64,000 bases of DNA, from the NCBI RefSeq assembly GCF_050947875.1, contig NW_027460291.1, forward strand, positions 25,395,868-25,459,867, read 5' to 3'. Of this stretch, positions 1-10,979 are shown piece by piece. Within the stretch, counting starts at the first letter, position 1. Each line of letters opens with the position of its first letter. Made by a program: the position numbers and the translations under genes. Below the pieces are notes generated by a model. The model had not been told where the DNA came from. It saw only the letters and a list, made by a program, of their open reading frames with translations, and did not search any database. The stretch comes from Dermacentor variabilis. Taxonomy: Eukaryota; Arthropoda; Arachnida; Ixodida; Ixodidae.

Positions 1-504
1 TGCCATAACAAGCCTTGTTGCCCTTTTTTATAGGCACATCCATATATCCATTGAGCTGAAGGACAATATTTTCATCCCTACTGAGCATCATGTTTGCAGC
101 TATAATCCTGAAATTATGGCTTCAGCAGTGGCACAACCAGGGATGGTGCGGGGGGGGGGGGGGCACACTGGGCACGTGCTTAGGATGTGTCACAAGTGGT
201 GTTTGCGATACACCAGACTCATGACAGACCTATGACGTCTGAAAATGACCAATATTCTATTCATTAGCAGGAGTATTCTAACATTCATGAAAAACAAGGA
301 TGAACTGTGGTTTATTTGTTTTTTTGCTTAAATCTAAAAATTGAAGTTAGTTTAGCAGTTGACTGTTGCAGTTATTTGGATGTTTTGCATGCATTTCACT
401 AGGAAGACTAAGAGCTAAGACTTTTTTATTGCCATGGCGTTGACTGTCTTGATGTTGTTTTGCACCATGCCCTTGTGTTGACTTTTGCATACGATATTTT
501 TCAG
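1..504. other. Intergenic or intronic, AT-rich
   Basis: No convincing gene or repeat family is visible. A run of 14 G residues sits at 150-163. The right edge is a possible splice acceptor (T-rich tract followed by CAG at 502-504). Confidence 0.4.
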
Positions 505-647
505 GCACCCGCTTTATATAGCGCAAGAAGGCAGCTGCAAGGACACGAGGATGTGAAAGAGCCAGTGAAGTGCGACTTCACGTATTGCAGAGGAGCCAAT
601 GCCAAAAAATCAAAATACATTGGCATGTTATTTGGACAAGAAAACTA
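505..647 (+). CDS. Candidate internal exon, unknown protein
   Basis: The segment is bounded by a T-rich acceptor ending at 504 and a GTATGT donor at 648. It is open in one frame for 47 codons with a plausible composition, including the stretch CDFTYCRGANAKKSKYIGML. I do not recognise the family. It ends in phase 2 and would meet the exon candidate at 1611 in the matching phase, but the junction codon would then be TAG. Either the two are not joined or the gene is broken. It lies on the same strand as the zinc-finger remnant at 5085 and may belong with it. The splice calls are read by eye only. Confidence 0.3.
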
Positions 648-1610
648 GTATGTGGGTATATTGGGTGTACCATTTGACCAAATGTCAACAAAATCAAGAT
701 ACAGTATGTTACACGAAGATGAAAATTCTCACGTGCTCCAGGCAGTCATCTTAACATGGTATATTTATGTAATGTCTCTGATTGGAAAGTCAAATCAAGT
801 ATGCTCTCTTGAGACAAACACATAGCAGCAAGTGTCATTGAAAAGTTAAAAATGTGTTTTAAGAAAGCTGATTAGTTCTGAGAAATGACTGCTTTTTGTC
901 TTGCCTCTCAACAGATATATCCATGTGATAAAAAAATAGTGAAACAATGAAATTGCATATTTGCTTAGCGACATGATACATACTTGCAATGAGCACGGTG
1001 CCTGTGTTTACTATAAAAAGCAACAGCCCATGCTTGGTTAGGTTAGGCCCACTACAACATGCAGGCATGGGTGATTGGCGCTTTTTTTATTTCTGTGTCG
1101 TGAGGTTTATTGACGTGCGTATAGGTGCAATGGCACGCAGTATGGCTAGTACAAAAAAGGGGGGGGGCAGATATATGTAGCTCACTGTACACGACACAGG
1201 GCAAAGGAAATCCGTGTTCAGCAACTATGTTAAATGCCATGTACGTAAATTTTACAATGCTACTCGTTCGAAGCGCGCACAGGTGCATATTGAAGAAAAG
1301 TTTCCAGGGTAGATAATTTAGTTCGTAATTTACACTAATTTTGCTCTAACCACGAGACATAATAATTTGAATATACTCCACGGAAAAACCTAGAGCGAAT
1401 TAAATTGTGTGTCAGCTTCGTGTGTATACATATAGTCTTTCCTATGCATTAGGTTTTTTGCGTAATGCATTAACAGTTGAGAGCCTATTTTGTGATGTGT
1501 ACTCTGTTTACATTACAGTTGTTTATTAGTTTACTCGTTTATTTTGCGACTGATGAAATGCCGGCATATATATATTTTCAACATTTGACATAACCCTGTA
1601 TGTTTTGCAG

Positions 1611-1679
1611 GGACAACCCAGGACGTGCATTTCTCAGCACACAGTCAACTGCCAAAAGTGACTCAAACACAGGCCACCA
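1611..1679 (+). CDS. Candidate short exon, unknown protein
   Basis: A 69 bp segment sits between a good acceptor (TGTTTTGCAG, ending 1610) and a GTAAGT donor at 1680. One frame is open and reads DNPGRAFLSTQSTAKSD and onward. There is no recognisable domain. It is supported only by its splice-like edges and its position between other plus-strand exon candidates. Confidence 0.27.
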
Positions 1680-2732
1680 GTAAGTGGACATCAGTTGCAA
1701 TTTCACATTATGCAGTTGGCGGCTGCCTTGTACGGAGGCTTTTTTTTAATGAGATGGTGATGTCGTTCTAATGTACATTTTGACCACAAAGGTGCGGTCA
1801 TGTCTCACAGAGGCATATATGGTTGCTATTCTCTGCGAGGGACGTGTTCTCGTGTTCGTGAAGCATTTGTGTTTGGCAGTATTGTCGCCCAATGAGTCGG
1901 ATATAAACACTAACTCGCCACTGCCGGCAAGTAGCTGCGAGAAACGCATTATGACACTGTAAAGTTATTTCATTAATTCGAAGGAAAGTTTTGCAGCAGG
2001 AAAAAAGGTTGCTATTCCAGGTAAACATGTCTTTTTCTCACAAGTTATTTAGCCAAACTGTGGATGCATGAAATTCGTGACTTATGAATAGATTTTAATT
2101 TATTCTTTAGTAATGGTTCTAAAAGAGACTAGAAATAGCATGTGACTACCTCTGCAATCAGCAGACCATACATTTACAGTCATAAGTGGCAGTTCCATGC
2201 AGTCTCTCACTTTATATTACCTTTCCTTTCAGCAACATTGGAACTGGTGGCTGCGTTTTCAGAAGGAGAAGTGCACTTGACACTGTATATGTATGTGTGA
2301 ATTCGGTTTTCTTTGTATGTGTCGGCTCACTGACAAACATTGCAAAAATCTGTCGTACCATGAGCCTTTCGACGCCTTCTGCTGCTAGAAATGCGGCACT
2401 TCGTATTTTATAGTACTGCATGACATTTAAATCGAAGCTACCACATAAAATGATCAAGAAAACTAACCGCTGTTATAGCTGTTTTCCTCAAAGAACGCTT
2501 GTCCTTTATGGGCTGTGTTAATCTGAGCTCTCCACCGATGTTTCCGTAGTATTATCCCTTAGTGAGTGAGAGATTGGGGGCAATTAATCGTGTTAGTGTT
2601 TAAGTGGTGTCCTAATTATGTGCATTTGTTCCAACAAAGTTGTCTAGATTACTTTATTGTGTAGTGTAAAGCTTATGAAACCATCAGCAACTACTGAGTT
2701 GCTAACACGCATATGGATTTGTCACTATACAG

Positions 2733-2813
2733 GTGAAACTCGGCTGTACCACTGCAGTGCTGCGGAAATTGCCTTCACCAGCGGCTTTGCAACAGCTGTT
2801 TCGCAGCATGTCG
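2733..2813 (+). CDS. Candidate short exon, unknown protein
   Basis: An 81 bp segment lies between an acceptor ending ACTATACAG (2732) and a GTATGT donor (2814). The frame that looks most protein-like reads ETRLYHCSAAEIAFTSGFAT and onward, and needs an incoming phase of 1. The candidate before it leaves phase 2, so the two do not join cleanly. Either an intermediate exon is missed or the locus is degenerate. Confidence 0.27.
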
Positions 2814-3028
2814 GTATGTGTTAATTTATAATTATGTTGGGATGGGCTAGTATTATGGACCACTGCTACTCTGTATTGTGACAGATCCATATGATAAGGG
2901 ATGTAATGGGCACAGCGAAAACCTTTGAATTTTTTACTATGGTACATAAACAGGCTCTCCTTTTCGTCACTGGAGCAGGAGAGAAGGACATGCAGGCACT
3001 CCTGAATGTACATATATTTCAAAACATG

Positions 3029-3050
3029 AGACACACACACACACACACAC
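3029..3050. repeat. (CA)n microsatellite
   Basis: An uninterrupted run of about ten CA/AC units. The reading frames that cross it on the minus strand (poly Cys-Val) are artefacts of the repeat. Confidence 0.85.
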
Positions 3051-3858
3051 AATTAAACTAAAGGCAGGGACGTTCCATCTTTCATCTTGAATTGAATTGT
3101 GCAGCGCAAAAATACAACACAGACCACAGAGAAGCACACATGTTAACAGGTTTGATACACACGTTAGTTCAACAGATTTGATACTTCAAGTGTGCTATTT
3201 TACACAAGGGGGAAGGGAAAGGGGAGAAAATCTGAAAAAAAGTGGAGTGGAAAAAAAGGAATCGTGCCAAAAAGCATGAGAAGCATCGCGCAGCCAGGAT
3301 CACCAGCAGGACAACCTTACGTATAGTTTGTTTCAATCAACTCAGATCACATGCAGCCATTACTGCAATCAAGTTGTTTCCTTATGTCATATGAGGGAAT
3401 GATGTGGGCCCAAAAAACTGTTTAGAGCTGAAGGATTATGTTCCATTCTAGCCTCATTGCCTGCTTTTTTATCATATTGTTATCAGCTGCTTATGTTAGG
3501 GACAAAAAGTAAGAGTACGAACTGTTTCCCGATTCGCCATTCCACACAACATGTCTTTGTGACTATATGTACATGCAGATGATCCATAGTTGAAAAATAT
3601 TCAGTACAGTAGAATCTCATTACAAGATGCACTTGGTTGTAAGAGACATCTGAAAATGGTTTGGTTGGTTTTCCGATGTTTGCCACGTTAACAATACTGT
3701 ATACAAGAGACACCTTTGTTACTAAGGATGACTTTTTAAGTATTCACTACTTCGAAGGCACACAACCCAGACACATTAACTTTGTGCACCTTGTGTGCTC
3801 CGAAGGGCGTAAAGACCACGCAATCCTTACACAAGTCAATCGCGCATGTCTCTTTTAG

Positions 3859-3947
3859 CATGAACCAGAAAAGGAGGGCAGCGAGGACAGTGCAGGGCAG
3901 AAAGTGTCGGCAGTTGAAGCTGACGAGCGTCTAAGAGCACCTCAAAG
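3859..3947 (+). CDS. Candidate acidic exon, unknown protein
   Basis: A TCTCTTTTAG acceptor ends at 3858 and a GTACTG donor follows 3947. The open frame is rich in Glu, Asp and Lys (HEPEKEGSEDSAGQKVSAVE and onward), as is common for linker regions of zinc-finger proteins. It is the last candidate before the TTAA-flanked MITE and the zinc-finger remnant. The splice phase into 5085 does not fit, so membership in one gene is unproven. Confidence 0.3.
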
Positions 3948-4050
3948 GTACTGCGAGCAACAAGGCTTGCAAAGTGAAGTGTTCAAATTCCAGAAGTTGG
4001 GAAGGAAGCTAACACAATCTACAGTCACTAAAAAGCTGTGAATGTCTTCT

Positions 4051-4773
4051 TTAAAGGGCCTCTAAACCACCGAGGTTGAAATTTAGTTGCGGTGTTGCAG
4101 TTCTACACAATAAGGCAATGAACAGGTAGCCACGAGAATTTTTCGAAACGGTGCAGTAATAGTGGAGCTACGTGTGTTTGATTATCGAAAAGTAGTCCCC
4201 ACTCATTTTACTCTTTCATCTGGTACACGCCATATGGACAGTGTCGTCTTTTACTTGCCTAGTACACCTCCAAATGTTACGGGACAGGCCAACACCAACG
4301 AGCTCTGTTGCTGCCGCGCTGGCCCGTCGTCCTGCGAGGAGTGGCGCTAATACAACGGAACTGTATGGTGACTCGTGTTGAAGAGCCTCATAGGGAGACC
4401 CTTCTGTTGGCGTTTCTGTTCTTTGCCCCCATTGGCTGCCCACAATGGCATCGCGCGCAACGCGACGAGGAAGAAGGAGTGTGTGTATTTGCTTGCAGGC
4501 CTTGCTGGCAGTCGTACACTTTCGTTCGACCAATCGACAGCACCGGAAACTGGTGAGATCATCAGAGACAGCCTGGTGACGTCAGGACAAACTGGGGGGT
4601 GCAGGATAGGTCCAGAGAGGCGCACGGGGTCATTTTCTTCATATTGTGGTGCTCCGGCAGTGCTACGCACTCTGGCATTTGGCTTCGTCGATCGTGACGG
4701 CATTCTGATTTCGATACGCGTGTTTGTTTGAAATGTTCAAAAAATGTCGAGAAGTGGTTTAGGGGCCCTTTAA
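4051..4773. mobile_element. TTAA-flanked MITE (piggyBac-like target)
   Basis: Both ends carry imperfect terminal inverted repeats of about 20 bp: AAAGGGCCTCTAAACCACC at the left, and the complement of AGTGGTTTAGGGGCCCTTT at the right. Each end abuts a TTAA (4051-4054 and 4770-4773), which is the target duplicated by piggyBac-type transposases. The 715 bp interior is more GC-rich than its surroundings and has overlapping frames on both strands but no transposase motif, so it is probably non-autonomous. It sits between candidate exons and would be intronic if they are real. Confidence 0.7.
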
Positions 4774-5084
4774 GCCACCCTGAGCATTTATTCCTTCAGA
4801 TATATCAAAACATACTTTAGTGATGATGCATAATAAAGTGATCTAGTCTGGCTCCTCAGTGTCTTAAAATTTTTGGTTTCGAGAGACATGTTTCCCGTGC
4901 CTCTTGAATATCTTCTGATGAGGCTTTACTGTAATATACACAAAAAATTGTGTAACTCCTCCTGCAAGTATTATTCATTAAGCCCGGTCACTTATGTGCA
5001 AAGCTTGTGGTTAAGTCTTGATGTCCGTACTTTTTAGAGCTATGTTTATTAATTCATGCTGTTCTTATTGGTTCTTCGATGCAG

Positions 5085-5880
5085 GAGACAATGCCTACGA
5101 AATTATTGGCCCTGATCATGAGAGCCCTCAAGGGGAAAACAACATCTCTGTTGCAGAAGTGAGCTCGATACCACTTGGAAGTTACCATGACATATGACAC
5201 GGCAGCAATAGATACAGAGACTGCCATGTCTACTGCAGCTGCAACAGTGTACGAGGCAAGCAGCAGCGCGTCAGCATCAGCAGCAGTGTCAGAAGGAACC
5301 ACACCAGGCCTGATAGAGCAACATGTGTGCTATCACTGACTTTTTTTGTAGTGGATACAACTCATTTGCTCAACATACAAAAGCTTTTCACCACGACTGT
5401 GAGCCAGTGTTATTGTGCAGCAAGTGCAAGACTGAGTTAGGTGTTATAACACAGTACAAGCATCACTTTAATATGTGCAAATGCAAACATATTACAGTTG
5501 TTGCCTCCCCAGCCAGCCCACATAGTGACAACAATGTGAAACACATAGTGGGACACACCTCTCTCCCATTACAAGATAGTAGAGACTGTCAGTGTTGTTG
5601 CTAGATTGACTGGTCTTTGTAGGCAACTAGAAGGACAACACAGGTGTCATAAGATTGTTGTTGATGTTGTTGTTGAAGAGGTAAAAAAGAAGTTTGATGC
5701 AGCTGAAGTGCCAACTGATATTGAGCTAATCAAAAGCAACCACCTGAGAAAGCAACACTATCAAAATTTGGGTATCTATGTGCCGCCAACTCTGGTAAGA
5801 ATGGCATAGGACGGAAGTGTGATGAAAATCACACAGACACTGCTGTTGCATCACTGGCCACAGTGAGCAGCGACTTGTAG
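5085..5880 (+). pseudogene. Broken C2H2 zinc-finger protein exon
   Basis: After an acceptor (CTTCGATGCAG) the coding signal runs for about 800 bp but switches frame at least three times, near 5200, 5335-5345 and 5560-5580. In the middle, two fingers can be recognised by spacing. One has Cys-x2-Cys-x12-His-x4-His but is split by a one-base frameshift beside a T7 run. The next is intact with Cys-x2-Cys-x12-His-x3-Cys (LCSKCKTELGVITQYKHHF). Before them is a Ser/Ala-rich linker; after them is a helical stretch with VVEEVKKKF and a segment KSNHLRKQHYQNLGIYVPP. The layout resembles zinc-finger ORFs of uncertain, possibly transposon, origin found in many arthropods and fish. Either it is a pseudogene or the assembly has homopolymer indels; the multiple shifts favour decay. 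Confidence 0.55.
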
Positions 5881-6544
5881 GGCAAGAGAGTCAACTGAAA
5901 CTAACATTATGATATAGTGTCATGCTCCCATGTGACCACTTTTCAAGTTATTTTGCAAGATACAGCTCAACCTCCAGAAACGAGACTGCAACTTGTCTGT
6001 AAAAAAGCTTTCGCAAAAAATTATTCATAACACTATTAACATAGCAGTATCTTTATTTTTGTGTCGGTTTGAGGTTCCCGGCTGTCCATTAATGCAAAAA
6101 TTGAGGAAAAAAGAACATGTGTCGTACTTACACCTTTTTAACAAGTACGAGGGGAACAGAACTTTTCTAGTCATGCATCTTCATCATACTATCAAGTTTT
6201 TAAATGCCTTTTATAATTATTATTACCAGTTATATCTGAGTGCATTGTATGCATGTAGCAGGTGTAAAATCAGGTCAGTTGGATCAGATGCCTTATCTGC
6301 AAGCGAGCCCTATATTCAAGAAATTTGAATTAAAATAGTTACGTTAGAGACGCAGTCTTTCACCACTTTATTGCCTGTGGTTTAAGCATTGCTCAATACT
6401 TTTGTGGGTGGCAATTTCAACCGGCACAGCACTGTGCTTTGCCACAGTCACATTTGTCTTCAAAGCGGTGTTTACCATTTCTGTTGATCTGTTTGTGTAT
6501 GCATAGAGCAAGTTTTTAATTTATATTTTTCTGCATTCTTGTGC
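5881..6544 (+). other. AT-rich tail after the zinc-finger remnant
   Basis: No domain is seen. A 111-codon open frame at 5993-6328 is AT-rich, low in complexity and most likely chance. The stretch could be 3' untranslated sequence. Confidence 0.3.
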
Positions 6545-7235
6545 TTGCACTAAGCTTGTATAAGGCAGTTACAAAATGTGCGTCACTATAACGAACTGTT
6601 CTGTTGAGCTTACACTTGCAAATAATCGTGTTCAGATGGCCGCACTTCTGTGCGGGTGCACCGCTAGCTTTGTGTATGTTCTCATGTTTGTATAAAGCTT
6701 ATATAAGGTAGTTAGAAAATGTATGTCACTAAGCATTGTGATATTCTTTAAAGAACTGCTTGGTTGGTTTTACACTTGTGAATTAGTATTGAGGCGGTGG
6801 TATTCCCATGTATGCCCACTGCTAGCTTTCTGTGTCCTCACGTGTTTGTATTAAGTTTCTACAAGGGAGTTACAGCATGTACGTCACTAAGCGCTGTGAT
6901 ATTTTTTAAAGAACTGCTTTGTTGGTTTTACACCTGTGAGTAATAGTACTCGGGTGGCACTAGTCATGTGTAGGTACACAGGGACCATTTGTACACATTA
7001 TGCTCATGTAAAGCAGTTACAAAGTGTATGTCACTAATTACTGTGATATTTGTTGAATTGCTGTGATGGTTTTACACATGTGAATAATAATGGTCAGGAC
7101 ACAGTACTTGCGGTGTATAGTTGAATTTATACACTGCCAGGACATGGGCTGTATACGTACCAAAAGAAATGTATGTCATTATATTGTTGTGATTATTACT
7201 GTTTGGATTTTATTAAACTGTAATAAAATTGTTTC
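6545..7235 (+). repeat. Diverged tandem repeat, about 150 bp period
   Basis: Four clear units and a weaker fifth begin near 6551, 6696, 6853, 7000 and 7140. Each holds the ordered blocks AGTTA(C/G)AAA, ATGTATGTCACTAA, TGTGATATT, TTAAAGAACTGCTT and GGTTTTACAC, then a variable tail. The units are strongly diverged, so the array is old. An AATAAA-like signal (TAATAAAAT) lies near 7220, which fits a repeat embedded in a 3' untranslated region. Confidence 0.75.
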
Positions 7236-7653
7236 TTGTATCTATTGAGGTATGGCAATTTGTCATGCAACCAAACTGAGGACCTGAACTTGTGCATACA
7301 AATAAACAGCTAATTTAAGAGTATACTGCTCATATTCTGCTAAACCAGTTTAACAAATCTTGTACTACAATGCTGGAAAAATGACAGAGCTGACTCGGAT
7401 GTACAGAAAAAGTTCTGCACTGGCTGAAGGACTGCCCCACACTGGAGTTCGTAATGTTGCGTTTATTGGAGTAGAACAGAAAGTGCACTTCTATTGAAAA
7501 TGCGACAGTCGGTGCAGAAACATAAGGCAGACGAGCGGATGTGGCACATTTTTTTCAGGGCCCTCCATGCCTACTACTGCATTTCTAGTCTTCCTGTGCT
7601 CTGCGTATAAGCCCCTGTTCAGCCAAGGTTTTTACTCCATGACAGTTGTTCTA

Positions 7654-8442
7654 CTGGGTTCGTAGCAATATTGAAGAAAAAAATTCAATGGTTTTCAAGG
7701 ACTTTCGAGGCCCCGACACAGTAACTTCAAGGACCTCGTGCAATGTGTGTAGTAGTTTGGACAGGCAATAACTTGCTCAAGAACACCGTTAACTTTAATG
7801 CAAACAAAAGAAAAGAAAACAAATCGCATTTCAGTGATTTCAAACATTTGAAAGACTGCTAATTTGCCTTTCACCGCCCACCACTAAACGCACACAAGGA
7901 AGCATTTCAAGAAAGCGCTCAAAGTTTTTCTGCAATAGCACAATTAACTACTTGGACCTGCAACATTTGCAGTTTTTGAATACTGTTTGGTTTGACAGTG
8001 TATGTGATGTCATCTGTTGCCTGAGCTTTTTTCACCATCAAATAAGCAATAGTCATTTCTAATTTCTTTTTATTGTGTCTGTCGCTCTCAATTTACTCTT
8101 CACGGCTTCTCTTTGAATGCCTCAACTGTTGAGCTTCCTGCTTCTGCTCCTCCAAGCACATTTGTAGCCGGTTCCATGTGCATAAAACTGGTATCTGCAG
8201 CTCCTTTGTAATTTCAACTTTAAGGATGTCGCTTTCCTTCTATTACCTCCAGAGACAATTTTCTGTGACATGCGAAAGAGTGTCACAGAAGGGGAAAAAA
8301 GCGCTTGGCAATGTCTGCTAAGTCTAGCCAAGTGTACAAGTTTAAGGACTTTCCAGTACTTCTAAAAATTCAAGGGTTTTCAATGCCTTGAAAATGGCAT
8401 TTTAGAAATAAAGGATTTTCAAGGCTCGCTACAAACCCTGGA
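7654..8442. mobile_element. hAT-like non-autonomous DNA element
   Basis: The left end (GGGTTCGTAGC) and the complement of the right end (GGGTTTGTAGC) form terminal inverted repeats. Sub-terminal copies of the words TTCAAGGACTTT and CCTTGAAAA occur in inverted orientation. TTCTA flanks both sides (7649-7653, 8443-8447) and may be the core of an 8 bp duplication. The 0.8 kb interior has only a 69-codon frame and no transposase motif. The family assignment rests on the end sequence and is tentative. Confidence 0.5.
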
Positions 8443-8696
8443 TTCTAGCACCTAAATAATTTTACAAGCTTATTTTGGCATGGAGTTAGGAAATTCATGC
8501 TTTCTAGCTAACGCTGCACTATCTCTGTACAGTGAAGCCACGAGAGCGCAACTATTTTGGAGTAAAGAAAAATACTGAAAGCTTTTAATACCACTCTTCT
8601 TTTTTTCTATGGAGCTTCGTATTGCCTAGTTAAGTTTACGAATGTGCCTGGTTTTGGCGGGCGTTTCTTCGACATTTTCTGGAAGAAGCAGATGTC

Positions 8697-8880
8697 TAGC
8701 CCCCGTATTCAGAAATGTATCTTAATACAAAGCTCATGCTTGATTTGATATAAACGACGCCTGGTGCGAACGTCCCCCAAGACGCTCACTGCCTTTCTTT
8801 TGGTGCGTTCACGACTTGCGTCGTTTAGATCAAGTCAAGCATGGGCTTCAAGTTATGGTGCATTTCTGCATATGGGGGTA
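8697..8880. mobile_element. Hairpin MITE with CCCCC-GTATTCAGAAATG ends
   Basis: Arms of about 51 bp (8709-8760 and 8820-8870) are imperfect inverted repeats, and the outermost bases read CCCCCGTATTCAGAAATG against the complement of CATTTCTGCATATGGGGG. TA dinucleotides flank it (8697-8698 and 8879-8880). The central 60 bp is unique. It is a typical small foldback MITE, distinct from the GAGTTGGT family described below. Confidence 0.65.
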
Positions 8881-8993
8881 AGCGTGCACAATTCCGGGCA
8901 ACGCACTGTGCCATTGACACTGAGAGAAAACGGGGAAAACAGAGTTAACCACTTATGCTCCTAAACTTTCGCGTACCTGTGGTGTGCGTGTAT

Positions 8994-9137
8994 CGTGGAA
9001 GAAGAAACAGCGCAAACACAAGGACGAAAAAAAGCATCAACCACACCAGCGCTTCGTGGTGTGGCATGTTTTTGCGTCGTCCTTGTGTTGCGCTGTTTCT
9101 TCTAAAATGCTCAACCAACTAGCCGGCAAGTCCATCC
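8994..9137 (-). mobile_element. Snap-back foldback element, copy A
   Basis: Read on the minus strand it starts with a ~20 bp leader, then GGCTAGTTGGTTGAGC. A long hairpin follows (arms 9000-9049 and 9057-9103, about 85% paired) containing AAACAGCGC and ACACAAGGACGA. It ends soon after the hairpin closes. Flanks TGTGCGTGTAT (8983-8993) and TGTGCATATAT (9138-9148) differ by two transitions and look like an aged 11 bp target-site duplication. Confidence 0.6.
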
Positions 9138-9818
9138 TGTGCATATATAAATTGAACACACGCATGAGTGTAGATTGTCTTCGAAGCTTTTAGAACGAGC
9201 ACTGCCACAGGATACGAGCAGTGCACGCGTAACAAGTGGACACATTAGTCATTTAAACATGCGTGCCAATGCATTTGACGCGGCTATCGGCATAAGCAGT
9301 CTCCAAATGCTGGAATGCATGCGCTTCAAAACGCTAACGATCCGCTGCTAATGCAGGACAACAGCTCACAGCGGACTGAACCAAACTCTAAACTAATGCA
9401 CTTGAAAAGAACGCCTACACGGCAGCGTGAGGCACGTCGAAATGCCTGGTATTGGCGTCGCAGTTGCTCACCAGTATACGCGCGAATTAAATTCACATAC
9501 GTGGATGGTTGGCGCAATACTTTGTATCCGCGTATTTTGGAGAACATATAATGCATGGACTGGAAAAGCACTCGATCATGAGCTGAACGGCACATTTGTT
9601 ATTTTCCTGCGGTGACGACAAGCCGTGAATAGTTCTCACGTTGTCGTCTACGTTGTCTTCCTTCGTTAGTCGTAGCAAGGAATGGAAATGATGCAAACGC
9701 ACACGTATTCCAGTACACAACAGCACAGCACACTGCAGAGAAACCCCACCCACCACGGCCGATTCATCAAATACGTTTGGTATATATATAACCTCTAAAA
9801 GAATACGACTGGGCGTGG

Positions 9819-10060
9819 CGGCGCTGTGGTGTAATGGTTATAATGTGTGTTTTGAATTGTACAAATGCGAGTGTACGCGGGTTCGAATTCACATGATGTA
9901 TAGAGGATTGTGATTCTTGATAAGTATGTGATTCCCTTGACAATTGTATTCTAATTAGATTGTGTGACTCCTGATTGTGAAATTTTCGAAGACATTTGCA
10001 GATTAAGTGTTAATTCGCTTTTTTTCTCCTCAGTGGCGTTCGTGACGCATACGCATAGGC
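9819..10060 (+). mobile_element. tRNA-headed SINE-like element (not Ruka)
   Basis: The head has a good RNA polymerase III A box (TGGTGTAATGG) at 9827-9837 and B box (GGGTTCGAATTC) at 9879-9890. The flanking stems cannot form a tRNA acceptor helix, so it is not a tRNA gene. The AT-rich tail that follows has no clear end; the right boundary is a guess. Confidence 0.45.
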
Positions 10061-10265
10061 CGCTTCAGAGCAGTCACGCCTCACGGTAGCCAGCAAATAG
10101 CCAGGAAAAAATGACTTTAAGATCCTGCATAACTTTGCTCACGCCTATTCTGAAGGCCGCTTGGAATCGGGCCAGTGTCTCTGAGGAGCCGCCTAGGGAA
10201 CAGTATATCAGCGGCCCTAATTTGATCTGATTTCCTGCCTGCATGCGTGACCAGGACTTGGCTAA

Positions 10266-10507
10266 CCCGCCGTGGTTGCTCAGTGGCTATGGTGTTGGGC
10301 TGCTGAGCACGAGGTCGCGGGATCGAATCCCGGCCACGGCGGCCGCATTTCGATGGGGGCGAAATGCGAAAACACCCGTGTGCTTAGATTTAGGTGCACG
10401 TTAAAGAACCCCAGGTGGTCAAAATTTCCGGAGTCCTCCACTACGGCGTGCCTCATAATCAGAAAGTGGTTTTGGCACGTAAAACCCCAAATATTATTAT
10501 TATTATT
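10266..10507 (+). mobile_element. Ruka SINE, near-intact copy
   Basis: The element is 242 bp with a tRNA-related head (A box region TGGCTATGGTG; B box GGATCGAATCC), the body with GATGGGGGCGAAATGC, and an ATTATTATT tail. A perfect 13 bp target-site duplication, AGGACTTGGCTAA, flanks it at 10253-10265 and 10508-10520. It is almost identical to the copies at 21049 and 32977, which indicates recent mobilisation. The protein frame inside it that begins MVAQWLWC is not a gene. Confidence 0.95.
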
Positions 10508-10527
10508 AGGACTTGGCTAAGAGGGTA

Positions 10528-10812
10528 TTGGGAAGAGTACTAGCACTCTGTTCTGAAGGAGTAGAAGCACTCTGTTTGGGGGAGTAGAAGTACTCCGTCT
10601 GGCGGTGTACTATTAACCCTGCGGGGAGAGTATTATCACTCTGCGGAAGAGTACTAGCAATCCCTTGCGGTGGAGTAACAAAACTCTGTCAGGAGGAGTT
10701 GACCTACTCTCTCTCAAAGAGGGTCGATCTACTCTCGGAAAGAGAGTGAAATATGGGACAAGCAGCTACTCCCTCGAAGAGAGTGCCCGGCACTCCCTTA
10801 GTTTTTAGAGTG
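10528..10812. repeat. Degenerate minisatellite of AGAGT/ACTCT palindromes
   Basis: About ten units of 25-30 bp follow the Ruka insertion. Each is built as (G)GAGT-4 to 8 bases-ACTC(T)G, so every unit is itself a small palindrome; examples are GAGTACTAGCACTC and GAGTAGAAGTACTC. Spacing and spacers drift along the array. No open frame spans it. Confidence 0.6.
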
Positions 10813-10979
10813 TAGTCCAAACGTTCATGTCTAGAAATTGTGCGTGCGTGTCTCACGGTGTTGGGGGCTGTGCGCTTTTTCTCAGCAATAATATTGGTAT
10901 AAATGTTGAAAAGTTATTAAGTGATGATAGCGGGCGCATTACAGTGTGTGATTTTTTGTTCTGTAGTATACAACAGTAA

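Noticed and set aside
9819..9905. Possible tRNA gene
   Set aside because: A and B boxes are present but the acceptor and anticodon stems do not pair; a SINE head is more likely. The same applies to 14341-14430.
10272..10520. Open frame starting MVAQWLWCWAAEHEVAGS, repeated at four loci
   Set aside because: It lies wholly inside Ruka SINE copies and reads across the tRNA-like head; it is a by-product of the repeat.
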